Part shown: positions 1 to 7,285 of the stretch, one piece after another
Position numbering within the stretch: the stretch's first letter is position 1
Layout: the number at the start of each line of letters is the position of its first letter
Assembly: GCA_016931365.1 (NCBI GenBank)
Contig: JAFGEY010000430.1
Location: forward strand, 1 to 9,786
Length of the DNA stretch: 9,786 nucleotides
DNA from: Anaerolineae bacterium
GTDB taxonomy: Bacteria; Chloroflexota; Anaerolineae; JAFGEY01
Direction of reading: 5' to 3'
Program-made: the position numbers and the translations under genes
The notes under the pieces: generated by a model
Database searches by the model: none
Told to the model about the DNA's origin: nothing
What the model saw: only the letters and a program-made list of their open reading frames with translations

Positions 1-259
<259 letters not shown>

Positions 260-310
260 AGAATTTTCAAAAGAATTGATTGAGCTCCAAGTTTCCTATC
301 ACTTTTCAGT

Positions 311-320
311 TGTTAAAGTT
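311..320 (-). promoter_or_regulatory. boxA-like antitermination motif
   Basis: The minus strand reads AACTTTAACA, sharing CTTTAACA with the E. coli rrn boxA. It lies about 50 nt upstream of the 16S 5' end and about 13 nt downstream of the predicted P4 start. In other bacteria boxA in rRNA leaders recruits NusB/NusE (S10) to resist Rho termination. The position and match make that role likely here. Confidence 0.6.
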
Positions 321-339
321 CGACTCTAGACAAAGAGAG

Positions 340-368
340 ACTTTACCACATTTTCTCTCTTTTGTCAA
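340..368 (-). promoter_or_regulatory. rRNA promoter P4 (proximal)
   Basis: On the minus strand, TTGACA (368-363) is followed by 17 bp and TAAAGT (345-340). Transcription would start near 333, leaving a leader of about 74 nt that contains the boxA-like motif. P4 is the only one of the four promoters that lies downstream of the hairpin-plus-U-tract at 377-408. Confidence 0.7.
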
Positions 369-376
369 ATCCCGAC

Positions 377-408
377 AAAAAACCGACACCTAGTTTCTCG
401 GCATCGGT
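377..408 (-). terminator. Intrinsic-terminator-like hairpin inside the rRNA leader
   Basis: On the minus strand, CCGATGCC (407-400) pairs with GGTGTCGG (390-383) across a 9-nt loop. The 8-bp stem includes two G-U pairs and can be extended by one A-T pair. It is followed directly by six T residues (382-377). This is the layout of a rho-independent terminator. It lies between P3 and P4, so it would act on transcripts from P1-P3 but not P4. It could be an attenuator, or an insulator against read-through from the upstream operon. Confidence 0.6.
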
Positions 409-490
409 AGAGACACCCTCATACGGTTTTGTTCGAGTCCAATGAACTCGGTCTCTAAATTTTCAACCCTACATCTGAATGAGCAGGTAT

Positions 491-520
491 AGTATACCAC
501 AAACAAGAAATGTTTGTCAA
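491..520 (-). promoter_or_regulatory. rRNA promoter P3
   Basis: On the minus strand, TTGACA (520-515) is followed by 18 bp and TATACT (496-491). An A/T-rich stretch (AAATTTTC type) lies directly upstream of the -35 box. Transcripts starting here would cross the branched inverted repeat at 409-456 and the terminator-like hairpin at 377-408 before reaching 16S. Confidence 0.85.
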
Positions 521-600
521 GAAAATTTCAATGGTTCTTTACGGATTTTTAACCTGCCCGGTTCATTACGAAGCAAAACGTTCACTATGCACAAGGAGAA

Positions 601-629
601 AGTATACTACAGAACTCGGACTTTGTCAA
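601..629 (-). promoter_or_regulatory. rRNA promoter P2
   Basis: On the minus strand, TTGACA (629-624) is followed by exactly 17 bp and then TATACT (606-601). The -35 box is perfect and the -10 box matches five of six consensus positions. This is one of the two strongest matches in the window. Confidence 0.85.
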
Positions 630-739
630 ATCTGTGTTTCAGTTTTATGCCCCTCAGCCGTACCTGACGTGCTGATTAGCTTGAATCACATTTCTTTGAC
701 TCGATTATTATGCTAGATTTCCCCCGAGCACGAGGCGGG

Positions 740-768
740 AGTTTATCATAAACCGTGCCGTTTGTCAA
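740..768 (-). promoter_or_regulatory. rRNA promoter P1 (most distal)
   Basis: On the minus strand the -35 box is TTGACA (768-763, perfect). A 17-bp spacer follows, then the -10 box TAAACT (745-740). It is preceded by T-tracts at roughly 10-bp intervals that may serve as an UP element. This is the first promoter of the tandem set, about 480 bp from the 16S 5' end. Confidence 0.7.
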
Positions 769-902
769 ATGGAAAACGGGAGAAAACGATCTCTTGAGCA
801 GAAAAATCAAACAGAACTACTATATATTCGATAAAATGAGTCCCCTGGATCGATATGTAGTATGGAAAAACTGGGGAAAATATCCAAAAATCTCAAACAA
901 AT

Positions 903-2891
903 TTAATTTTGTGTGCCCGACTTGGCAACAGGACTCGGCGTCGGAATGCCTTTGAGTTCCAGCCATGTTTGATCCAGACCAAGTTTGTCGACGCACGTCT
1001 GCCAACTGTAAAGAGCGTCCAGCAGTTCAGGAGGGTATATCTGTTGCATGGCTTGCCACCAAGTCAGGCCGTCTGCTCGCTGATAGTGCCAGAATTCCAT
1101 CCCTACACTATCCCACTTCCAATCGAAATCGGCCTCCTTGTAAGACGCGATGCGATGCCACCCGTACCGACCAGCCAGGCGAGTGAAATCGATGTAATAG
1201 CCGGGCGGGATGGCGTCGAACTTGCCGCCGGCAGCGTAGGCCTGCGGTTCCTGGGCTGGGTCGAGGTTGAACCAGCCGATCCAGGGCGAGGCGGTGATCG
1301 GCTCGCCCATTGTACCATCTTGAACACGAGTGCGCAGGTAGAGCCGCCAATAGGTCTGCGGCCCCAGGTCTTCGCGCGTAACCAGAAGGTCGTTGCGACC
1401 GTCGGCGGTATCGCGCCATTCTTGCAAGATGTCGAGCGTGCGTCCGGTGCGATGCCAGCTCAAGTGGCCGTAATTGCGCGTACCATATCCTAAAGAACGA
1501 AACATATCACTGACGCTGCCCAACATATCATAACCGCTGGCATCCAAAACGGCCTGACGCAGGGCGGCGTAATCAGCGGCGAGCAGCGCATTGATGCGCG
1601 GATCGCCGCCGGCGCACGCGATGTCCAATTGAATGAGGTCGGCAGTGGCTTCAGGTGCGGGGGTGGGCGCCGGGGATGGCAGGGCAGGGATGGTCCACGC
1701 CGGCCAGAAAGTAAATCCCCCTTGGGGCGTGTAAACATCCATCCCTTCGACCGGCATCGACACGGCCTGAGTTTCGCCGTCCGGCGTGCGTACCCACAGC
1801 CGCCAACAGCCGGGATAAAAGGGATCATGCAGCTCAAAGGGCGGGCCGGGTTCGTAGCGCGTCCAGAACAAGGCTCCATCGGGCGTGAAAGTGGGCGAGC
1901 GATCCGGGTATGGGCTGTCGGTAAGCCGGGTTTGCGCGCCAGTGGCGAGATCGAACTGGTAGAGGTCGGCGTCGTGATCTTGCCAGCGCATAAAAACCAG
2001 TTTCTCACCGTCCGGATGCCAGGCGGGATATTCGTCGTCCAGCGTGTTGGTCATCAGGCGCGTGGATGAGACAAGCTGGTTGGCATACCCATCGGCGAGA
2101 TAAATGGCCTTGCGGCCGTCTTGCCACGATGTGTAGGCCACCTGCTGCCCGCCGGGGCGAACGGCGGGCGCGTAATTGCCCGTGGGCACCTGCTGTCCAT
2201 TCGAGTCGGTGACGTAAACCGGCGCCGGCAGCGCGGGCGACCGCCGGCCGCTCATCGTCTGGCTATACAGGTTGAGATGTCCGTCCTGGTAGGACTCGTA
2301 CACTGCCTCGCCGCTCCAGCCGGGCAGGGGCAGCGGATCGATCCGCCCGCGATAGGCCATCGTTGCGTCGTCGTCGCCGGGATAGCGCGACTGCTCGCCG
2401 GTTTGCAGATCGACGCGGTAAAAAGCCCAACTGCCGCCGGCGTCGGAGCGAAAGATCAACCAGCGACCGTCGGGCGAAAAGACGGGGTCGCGTTCTTCGG
2501 CCGACGACTGGGTCACGCGGATCACCTTGCCGGTGGCTGGATCGAGGATATAGATGTCGTCGTTGCGGGCCAGGTCGGAGACAAAGGCCACCAGCGGGCG
2601 ACGTTGCCAACCGGGTTGCGGTTGGACGGGCGTGGGCGAGGGTGTGGGCGTGGCAGTCGGCGTTGATGTCGGCAAAGGCGTCGGGCTGGGCGTTGATGTC
2701 GGCAAAGGCGTCGGGCTGGGCGTCGACGTCGGCGTGGGGGACGGCGTGGCGGTCAGCGTTGCCGTTGCGGTCAGGGTCAAGGTGGGCCGGAGGGTAGCGG
2801 TTGGCGCGGTGGTCGGCGACGGGCGAGCGCAGCCGGCCAGGCCCAGGCCGAACGCCAGGCAGAAAAGGGCAAAACGCACTCGGGCGTTCAT
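903..2891 (-). CDS. Lipoprotein with TolB-like propeller and C-terminal M15 (VanY-type) peptidase-like domain
   Basis: The protein is 662 aa. It starts with a lipoprotein signal peptide whose lipobox LAGC places the lipidated Cys at residue 21. A Thr/Pro-rich linker follows to about residue 95, including a duplicated 10-residue unit. Residues ~98-400 contain TolB/PD40-type blades, recognisable by [10 protein letters not shown] (138-147), [10 protein letters not shown] (291-300) and FTPDGALFW (335-343). A second Pro-rich linker (403-413) leads to a C-terminal domain. That domain has [10 protein letters not shown] (478-487), matching the SxHxxGxAxD zinc motif of M15 peptidases except Thr for Ala, and EFWHY (599-603), matching their ExWH motif. 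Predicted zinc ligands are H480, D487 and H602, with E599 catalytic; the residue assignment is from family knowledge. The ATG at 2891 overlaps the upstream stop in ATGA; longer in-frame starts to 3119 lie inside the upstream gene and lack the signal peptide. The enzyme probably acts on cell-wall or other peptides outside the membrane. The substrate is unknown. Confidence 0.85.
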   Translation of the reverse strand: MNARVRFALFCLAFGLGLAGCARPSPTTAPTATLRPTLTLTATATLTATPSPTPTSTPSPTPLPTSTPSPTPLPTSTPTATPTPSPTPVQPQPGWQRRPLVAFVSDLARNDDIYILDPATGKVIRVTQSSAEERDPVFSPDGRWLIFRSDAGGSWAFYRVDLQTGEQSRYPGDDDATMAYRGRIDPLPLPGWSGEAVYESYQDGHLNLYSQTMSGRRSPALPAPVYVTDSNGQQVPTGNYAPAVRPGGQQVAYTSWQDGRKAIYLADGYANQLVSSTRLMTNTLDDEYPAWHPDGEKLVFMRWQDHDADLYQFDLATGAQTRLTDSPYPDRSPTFTPDGALFWTRYEPGPPFELHDPFYPGCWRLWVRTPDGETQAVSMPVEGMDVYTPQGGFTFWPAWTIPALPSPAPTPAPEATADLIQLDIACAGGDPRINALLAADYAALRQAVLDASGYDMLGSVSDMFRSLGYGTRNYGHLSWHRTGRTLDILQEWRDTADGRNDLLVTREDLGPQTYWRLYLRTRVQDGTMGEPITASPWIGWFNLDPAQEPQAYAAGGKFDAIPPGYYIDFTRLAGRYGWHRIASYKEADFDWKWDSVGMEFWHYQRADGLTWWQAMQQIYPPELLDALYSWQTCVDKLGLDQTWLELKGIPTPSPVAKSGTQN
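2661..2720. repeat. Perfect 30-bp tandem duplication in the Thr/Pro linker
   Basis: Two identical adjacent 30-bp units (2661-2690 and 2691-2720) encode a duplicated 10-residue Ser/Thr/Pro unit at about residues 58-77 of the lipoprotein. The sequence just beyond (from 2721) begins a degenerate third copy. DNA identity between the copies suggests recent slippage, so linker length may vary between strains. Confidence 0.9.
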
Positions 2892-3886
2892 CCGCGCCGC
2901 CCAAACCGCGCCTGTGTGACCGCCAGCTTGGTCTCGTCGAGCGCGCCCTTGAGGGTAAAAACCAGCACGCCGTCGGCGGCGGGGCAGTTGAGGGCAGTCT
3001 GCAAGGCACAGTCGTATTCGGCAGCCGGAAGCGGCAACGGCTCGTCGACCGACTGGATGATCGGCCAGACGGGCTTGCCGGTGAGCGCATGAATTTCTTC
3101 CGTGACCTGAGCGATCCAATCAACCCCCAAATTGCACATCTTGTGGTAAACCATCGGCGAAAAAACGTCGACGTACGGCCCCAGCGCGCGGTAATCCTGG
3201 CCGATGACCTTCAGGATGGCCCCGTCATAATCGCTCAACCGCCAGGGGACGCCGAAAAACCCCAGCATCAGCCCCGGCCGGACGCGGTCGAGCAGCGCGC
3301 GTGCCTCGGCGACCCAAGCGGTGATCTGGGCACAGCGCCAGGCCGTCCATTCAACATCGTGTTGTTTCAATAACTTTTGTGAAGCAACGGGCGGATCGTC
3401 CGGGGGCACATCGATGCCGGTATCCTGGCCGAAACGGGCCAGCGTGCCCGCATCGAACGAGGTGCGCGGCAGATACGGGGCGGGCACTTCCCAGTGACAG
3501 GGCCAGCGGATAAAGTCGAGCCACACGCCGTCGATGGGGTAATCGATCACGAGCTTTTCGAGCGCCTCCAACTGCACGCGGCGCGCCTCGGGCACGGTGG
3601 GGTTGACGCCGCAATACCAGCCATCCGGCTCGAGTGGATTTCCCTCGGCTGTGACCGGACGGCTGGACGGAACCCGCTCCCACCATCCCTTGCCGGCAAA
3701 ACAGCCAAACTCGGCATAGATGGGCAAGCCGGCAGCATGCGCGGCCTCGACAAAGGCCGCATCCTGGTAGCCGCCAAAAATCGCCGTATTGCCCCAGGTG
3801 CGCAGCAGATCGACCTGCGCGGCAGGCGATTTACCGGCAAAGGGCGCTAATTCGCTTGAAAAGCCGTACAGGGAACACGTTTTCAT
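2888..3886 (-). CDS. Putative TIM-barrel glycoside-hydrolase-like protein
   Basis: This 332-aa protein has no signal peptide or membrane segment that I can see, so it is probably cytoplasmic. It has the look of the GHL10/family-10-like glycosidase group (an alpha/beta barrel). [11 protein letters not shown] (51-61) and [12 protein letters not shown] (118-129) resemble the barrel strands of that group; the second resembles its DGIHLDYIRYP-type strand and carries the likely acidic active-site residues D119 and D124. [12 protein letters not shown] (239-250) and the terminal [11 protein letters not shown] (305-315) would be later strands. The family assignment comes from motif resemblance only and no substrate can be named. 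The start codon shares one base with the upstream stop (TGATG at 3888-3884), and its own stop overlaps the next start (ATGA). It is therefore the third gene of a translationally coupled run of four. Confidence 0.65.
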   Translation of the reverse strand: MKTCSLYGFSSELAPFAGKSPAAQVDLLRTWGNTAIFGGYQDAAFVEAAHAAGLPIYAEFGCFAGKGWWERVPSSRPVTAEGNPLEPDGWYCGVNPTVPEARRVQLEALEKLVIDYPIDGVWLDFIRWPCHWEVPAPYLPRTSFDAGTLARFGQDTGIDVPPDDPPVASQKLLKQHDVEWTAWRCAQITAWVAEARALLDRVRPGLMLGFFGVPWRLSDYDGAILKVIGQDYRALGPYVDVFSPMVYHKMCNLGVDWIAQVTEEIHALTGKPVWPIIQSVDEPLPLPAAEYDCALQTALNCPAADGVLVFTLKGALDETKLAVTQARFGRRG

Positions 3887-4953
3887 CAGTACGATCCCAA
3901 CTCTTTGGCCAGGTTGACGATGTATCGAAAATTCTCCAAACTCACACTCGACGGCACCGAATGGTCGGAGGAAAAGATATAGCCGCCGTTCGCCTTGACC
4001 TGCGGAATCACCCGGCGCATCTCGGCCTCGATCTGTTCTGGGTCATCCCACAGCACGGCGTTGACCCCGCCGTGCAGCAGCAGCCGGTCGCCCCACTCGC
4101 GCTTGATTTGCAGCGGGTCCATCCCGGCCTTGACCTCCAACGGGTTCAAGCCGTCCAGGCCGATTTCGATCAGTTCGGGGATAAAAGGGTTGATGTTGCC
4201 GCACGAGTGCAGCCGCGCCACAATGCCTTTGGCATGCGCCCATTCGACCGCCCGCCGGTGTACCGGCTTGAGCAGCTCGCGGTAGGTGCGCAGCGAAAAG
4301 AACTGGTTGTATTTGTAGCCCATATCGTCGGGCCAGTTGACCTCGTCAAAGGTATAGCCGGCCGCCCAGACCTGGTCGAGCAGGGCCAGATCGACGTCCA
4401 GAAAGTGATTGAACATATCCACACACCACTCCGGATTTTCGATCAAAGCCATCAAAACGCGCTCCGTGCCGACGGCCCAGGAGTGGGTCACGTCGAAACC
4501 GAACCACAGCCCGGCGACGATCCAGTCGCCGCGCTCGCGCCAGTGCTTGTAATTGGCCTCGAGATGATTCCACGGGATGCGATCCGCCGACGGAGTCATG
4601 CGCGCTTTGGCCGCCCGCCATTCATCCGGCCCCTTGATGGTGAAATCGAGAAACTCGGGCGTGGAGGCGATGTGTTTCCAGTTTTTCAGCGTCGCACCCC
4701 ACTGGGTGGTGGTGATGGCGTACTCGTCCGTCTCTTCGACCGTCCGCACCCGGTAGCGCGGGCTGTTGTCGACGCCGATGTGGGCGAAATGGTCGAGGCC
4801 GAAAAAATCGACAAAACTGATGTCCGCCGGCATCCCCTCGCGCTGCCAGCGCTCGATCGTCGCTCCCCACGGCGAATCGGTGATCGGCACGCGATCGGCC
4901 TCCTGATGGGCATACATCCGTTTGACCCGCTCGTAGGTGGTCAGTTCGCTCAT
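3886..4953 (-). CDS. Uroporphyrinogen decarboxylase (URO-D)/methyltransferase-family protein
   Basis: This 355-aa protein has the length and motif order of the URO-D superfamily, which includes HemE and the zinc-dependent cobamide methyltransferases (MtaA/CmuA type). DRVPI (20-24) is the typical N-terminal motif. RLHSCGNINPFIPELIEIGLD (from 247) contains the HxCG signature, with H249 and C251 as likely zinc ligands. It is followed by LNPLEVKAGMD and LLLHGGVNAV (291-300), then YIFSSDHSVP (325-334) near the C-terminus. The HxCG motif favours the methyltransferase-like branch over true HemE. No Cys is seen where the third ligand usually lies near the C-terminus, where this protein has DHSVP, and no corrinoid protein is encoded nearby, so the reaction cannot be stated. 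A GGGAAG ribosome binding site precedes the ATG. It overlaps the DinB stop by four bases (ATGA, 4953-4950) and the next gene by one. Confidence 0.85.
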   Translation of the reverse strand: MSELTTYERVKRMYAHQEADRVPITDSPWGATIERWQREGMPADISFVDFFGLDHFAHIGVDNSPRYRVRTVEETDEYAITTTQWGATLKNWKHIASTPEFLDFTIKGPDEWRAAKARMTPSADRIPWNHLEANYKHWRERGDWIVAGLWFGFDVTHSWAVGTERVLMALIENPEWCVDMFNHFLDVDLALLDQVWAAGYTFDEVNWPDDMGYKYNQFFSLRTYRELLKPVHRRAVEWAHAKGIVARLHSCGNINPFIPELIEIGLDGLNPLEVKAGMDPLQIKREWGDRLLLHGGVNAVLWDDPEQIEAEMRRVIPQVKANGGYIFSSDHSVPSSVSLENFRYIVNLAKELGSY

Positions 4954-5513
4954 TTTTCTTCCCTGGTCTCTGGCGGACGTCCGCGAAAGACGTTGGCCTT
5001 AGGCGTGGGGTTGCCGGCCAGCCGCCGCCAGGCATTGACTTGACCGATGTGGGTCAGCGCGTCGGCGATCGGTCCGTTGATCATGTTCCAGAATTCGAAA
5101 TCAGGCCCGGCGCAGGCGGCGATCTCGGCCTCGCTCATCTGCACCAGGCGCGCGCGTAGAACCACGCAGCGGCGCAATGTTTGGGCGCGCAGTTCGGCCA
5201 GCGACAGGCCTTCAGCGACACCACGTACCTCAGTGGTGACACGTACCTCAGTGGTGACACGTCCTTCAGTGACGACACGCCCTTCGCCGCCGAAAATTTG
5301 ATCGACCCACGAGATCAAGCCCAAGATGTGGGACAGCAGTTGGCCCAGATTCATACTCTCCGGGCCGGGGCGAAAATCCATCTCGTCCGGTAACAGCCCC
5401 TCGGTCGCCCAGCGGTAGCGAAAGGCCAGCCCGTCGATCAGCCGGGCCAGCACCGTCCCCGCCGAAACGGTCGAGGGATAATCAGGAATCGTTGTGTAAG
5501 GTAAAATATCCAT
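4950..5513 (-). CDS. DinB-family protein with internal repeat insertion
   Basis: This 187-aa protein resembles the DinB/YfiT-like four-helix bundle family, which includes metal-dependent thiol transferases and many uncharacterised proteins. NLGQLLSHILGLISWVDQIF (55-74) supplies the early helix with candidate ligand H62. IADALTHIGQVNAWRRLAGN (149-168) is the characteristic C-terminal helix with H155. A third metal-binding His is not obvious. Residues ~80-97 form a low-complexity Val/Thr/Glu/Arg stretch encoded by an 18-bp tandem repeat, apparently inserted in a loop between helices. The start at 5513 has an AAGGA-type ribosome binding site about 12 nt upstream. The gene follows the amylase stop after 46 bp with no visible terminator, so co-transcription is likely. 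Its stop overlaps the next ATG. Confidence 0.75.
   Translation of the reverse strand: MDILPYTTIPDYPSTVSAGTVLARLIDGLAFRYRWATEGLLPDEMDFRPGPESMNLGQLLSHILGLISWVDQIFGGEGRVVTEGRVTTEVRVTTEVRGVAEGLSLAELRAQTLRRCVVLRARLVQMSEAEIAACAGPDFEFWNMINGPIADALTHIGQVNAWRRLAGNPTPKANVFRGRPPETREEK
5223..5276. repeat. 18-bp tandem repeat (three copies) inside the DinB-family gene
   Basis: The copies at 5223-5240 and 5241-5258 are identical (acgtacctcagtggtgac). A third at 5259-5276 is degenerate and a fragment of a fourth follows. Because 18 is a multiple of three, gain or loss of a copy keeps the reading frame. On the minus strand each copy encodes a six-residue Val/Thr/Glu/Arg unit. Confidence 0.9.
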
Positions 5514-5559
5514 AAGTTATATTGATCCTTTCCAAGTTGCAAGAGTTGCCAAGATCGCA

Positions 5560-7221
5560 CTATTTTTCTTGCAGCAGCAAAATATAGCTCGTCATCGGCG
5601 GCAACTCGACGAGCGGCACGTATCCTTCAACCGCCCCATTCTCGTCCACGGTCAGGTCGGCCATCCAGGCGCCACCCAGCAAGTCATAAACTTTGTATGT
5701 GCCCGCCGCCAGCGGGCCGGCACGCATCTGGAGTGCGTACTCGCTCACCGCCTCTGCGCCCAGGTTGTGGACGACCAGCACGTCTTCGGTCTCGCCGTGG
5801 CGCCCATAGGCATAGACGGTGCGCGCGCCCGACACCACTTCGCCCAACTGCCCCGTGCGCAGCGCCGCAAAGGCCGAGCGCAGACGGATCAGGGTCTTGT
5901 AATAGTTGAGCAGCGAGTCCGGGTCGGCCAACTGGGCGGTGACGTTTTTGGTGCTGTAATCGGCATTAACCGGATACCAGGGGAAGCCGGTGGTGAATCC
6001 AGCATAGGCGTCGCCGTTCCACTGCATCGGCGTGCGCAGGTTTTCGTCGGGCTTGACGCCGGTCAGGCCGATTTCCTCGCCGTAATAGATAAAGGGCACG
6101 CCGGGCAGCGTCAAATAGATCGCCGCGGCGAGTTTGGCCTTGCCTGCGTCGCCGTTGAGCTGGCTCATCGCCCGGTTCTGATCGTGGTTGGTCAGAAAAG
6201 TGGCGTATTGCTGCGGCGGGTACAGCTTGTCGACCTTTTTGACCATCGACGGCAAAGTCATCGTACTGCCGGTGCGCGCGCCCTCCAGGATCACTGCGGC
6301 GAGATCGAATTCAAAGCAAATGTCGAGCTTGTCGCCGACATAAGGTACCACATCTTCGCTGCGCGTCCACACCTCGCCGACGGTCAGTGCGTTGGGATTG
6401 ACACTCTTGAAAAATTGGTGATAATCGGCGAGCCATTGGTGCGTTTCCGGCGTGTTTTCCTGCACCTGTCCATCTTCGATCAGGTGGCGGATGGCATCCA
6501 TGCGAAACCCATCTGCGCCCATCTCGACCAGCCAGAAACGGGTCACGTCGTAAATTTCAGCGGTGACGGCGGGGGTGCGATAGTTCAGGTCGGGCATGCC
6601 CTCCCAGAAAATGGCATAATACCAAACATTGCCGCGCCCATACCACACTTGCTGCCCCCACGGGCCTTGATAGGTGAGTTTTTCATTCGACCAGACATAC
6701 CAGTCGCGGTATGGCGATTGAGCGTCGCGCGCGGCGTCAGCAAACCAGGGGTGATCGCTGGAGGTGTGGTTGATCACCAGATCGACGATGACCACGATGC
6801 CGCGCCGATGGGCCTCGTCCATCAACTGTTTGAACGTCTCGTTGTCCCCATAGTCTTTTTCGACCGTATAATAATCAAGCACGTCATAACCGTGATAGCT
6901 GGGCGACTCGGCAATCGGCATCAGCCACAGGCCGGTAATGCCCAGATCATCGGTTGTTTTGGGATCGCCGTCGTTGAGATAGTCGAGGCGCTCGATCAGC
7001 CCTTGCAGATCGCCCTTGCCGTCGCCGGACAGAGGGCCGGCGCGGCTGTCCTGAAAACTGCGCACAAAGACCTCGTAAAAAACGCGGTCGTTCCACCACG
7101 TCCCGCCCGTATCAGCGGGCATCGTGGGCGGCTCGACAACCACTTCCGGCGGTTTGGGCTTGCAGGCCGACAGAATCAGCAACGGCACCAAAACCAACAC
7201 CCACTTGTGCGATCTGAACAT
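5560..7221 (-). CDS. GH13 alpha-amylase-type glycoside hydrolase, lipoprotein
   Basis: This 553-aa enzyme begins with a lipoprotein signal peptide (lipobox LSAC, lipidated C20), so it should be anchored outside the cytoplasmic membrane and hydrolyse alpha-glucans there. All four classical GH13 regions are present: DLVINH (147-152), GFRMDAIRH with nucleophile D242, VGEVW with acid/base E283, and FLTNHDQ (342-348) with transition-state stabiliser D347. Region V reads MPDLN (209-213). That sequence is known from the group intermediate between oligo-1,6-glucosidases (QPDLN) and neopullulanases (MPKLN), i.e. GH13_36. A C-terminal beta domain fills about 460-553. The start at 7221 has AGGAGG just upstream (7231-7226) and begins the signal peptide; an in-frame ATG at 7278 would add 19 residues before it and is rejected. 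It is likely the first gene of the minus-strand operon. Exact specificity cannot be read from sequence. Confidence 0.95.
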   Translation of the reverse strand: MFRSHKWVLVLVPLLILSACKPKPPEVVVEPPTMPADTGGTWWNDRVFYEVFVRSFQDSRAGPLSGDGKGDLQGLIERLDYLNDGDPKTTDDLGITGLWLMPIAESPSYHGYDVLDYYTVEKDYGDNETFKQLMDEAHRRGIVVIVDLVINHTSSDHPWFADAARDAQSPYRDWYVWSNEKLTYQGPWGQQVWYGRGNVWYYAIFWEGMPDLNYRTPAVTAEIYDVTRFWLVEMGADGFRMDAIRHLIEDGQVQENTPETHQWLADYHQFFKSVNPNALTVGEVWTRSEDVVPYVGDKLDICFEFDLAAVILEGARTGSTMTLPSMVKKVDKLYPPQQYATFLTNHDQNRAMSQLNGDAGKAKLAAAIYLTLPGVPFIYYGEEIGLTGVKPDENLRTPMQWNGDAYAGFTTGFPWYPVNADYSTKNVTAQLADPDSLLNYYKTLIRLRSAFAALRTGQLGEVVSGARTVYAYGRHGETEDVLVVHNLGAEAVSEYALQMRAGPLAAGTYKVYDLLGGAWMADLTVDENGAVEGYVPLVELPPMTSYILLLQEK

Positions 7222-7248
7222 GTTTCCTCCTCGAAAATTTGTTCTAGA

Positions 7249-7279
7249 TGTGTCACCGAATGTGTCGTTAGGTGACACA
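7249..7279. promoter_or_regulatory. 9-bp perfect inverted repeat, probable operator
   Basis: TGTGTCACC (7249-7257) and GGTGACACA (7271-7279) are perfect complements separated by 13 bp, with centres about 22 bp apart (two helical turns). They lie between the divergent amylase and small Cys-rich genes, upstream of both start codons. A third partial copy, TGTGTC, lies in the spacer at 7261-7266. This is the arrangement expected of a dimeric repressor or activator controlling one or both genes. No regulator gene is present in the window. Confidence 0.6.
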
Positions 7280-7285
7280 ACTGTG

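Larger units (their letters stand above)
260..902 (-). promoter_or_regulatory. rRNA operon upstream control region, no protein gene
   Basis: This is about 640 bp of AT-rich DNA between the stop codon of the lipoprotein gene (903) and the start of 16S. It reads best as the promoter and leader region of the rRNA operon on the minus strand. It holds four TTGACA-type promoters, a boxA-like motif, a hairpin followed by six T residues, and a branched inverted repeat at 409-456 (AGAGAC/GTCTCT outer arms, CGAGT/ACTCG inner arms). T-tracts upstream of P1 (roughly 770-810) could act as an UP element. I found no tRNA and no convincing coding sequence here. The short reading frames present have no ribosome binding site and overlap the promoters. 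Confidence 0.8.

Noticed and set aside
479..955. Small plus-strand frames in the region upstream of 16S
   Set aside because: They have no ribosome binding sites and overlap the rRNA promoters; the region is better explained as control DNA.
2554..2919. Plus-strand frame with a Gly/Val repeat protein ([10 protein letters not shown] type)
   Set aside because: The apparent repeat protein is the complement of the Thr/Pro linker codons of the lipoprotein, not an independent gene.
2892..3119. Longer start for the lipoprotein gene (ATG at 3119)
   Set aside because: The extra 76 residues overlap the upstream gene, are Arg-rich shadow sequence, and would bury the lipoprotein signal peptide.
3856..5043. 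395-codon plus-strand open frame
   Set aside because: It lies opposite the URO-D-family gene, crosses both of its gene boundaries, and encodes no recognisable motifs.
5223..5276. CRISPR-like repeats
   Set aside because: The copies are directly adjacent 18-mers with no spacers, and they lie in frame inside a coding sequence.
5569..7275. 568-codon plus-strand open frame opposite the amylase gene
   Set aside because: It is the antisense shadow of a GC-rich gene. Its translation has no recognisable domain, whereas the minus strand carries all GH13 catalytic motifs, a lipobox and a good ribosome binding site.
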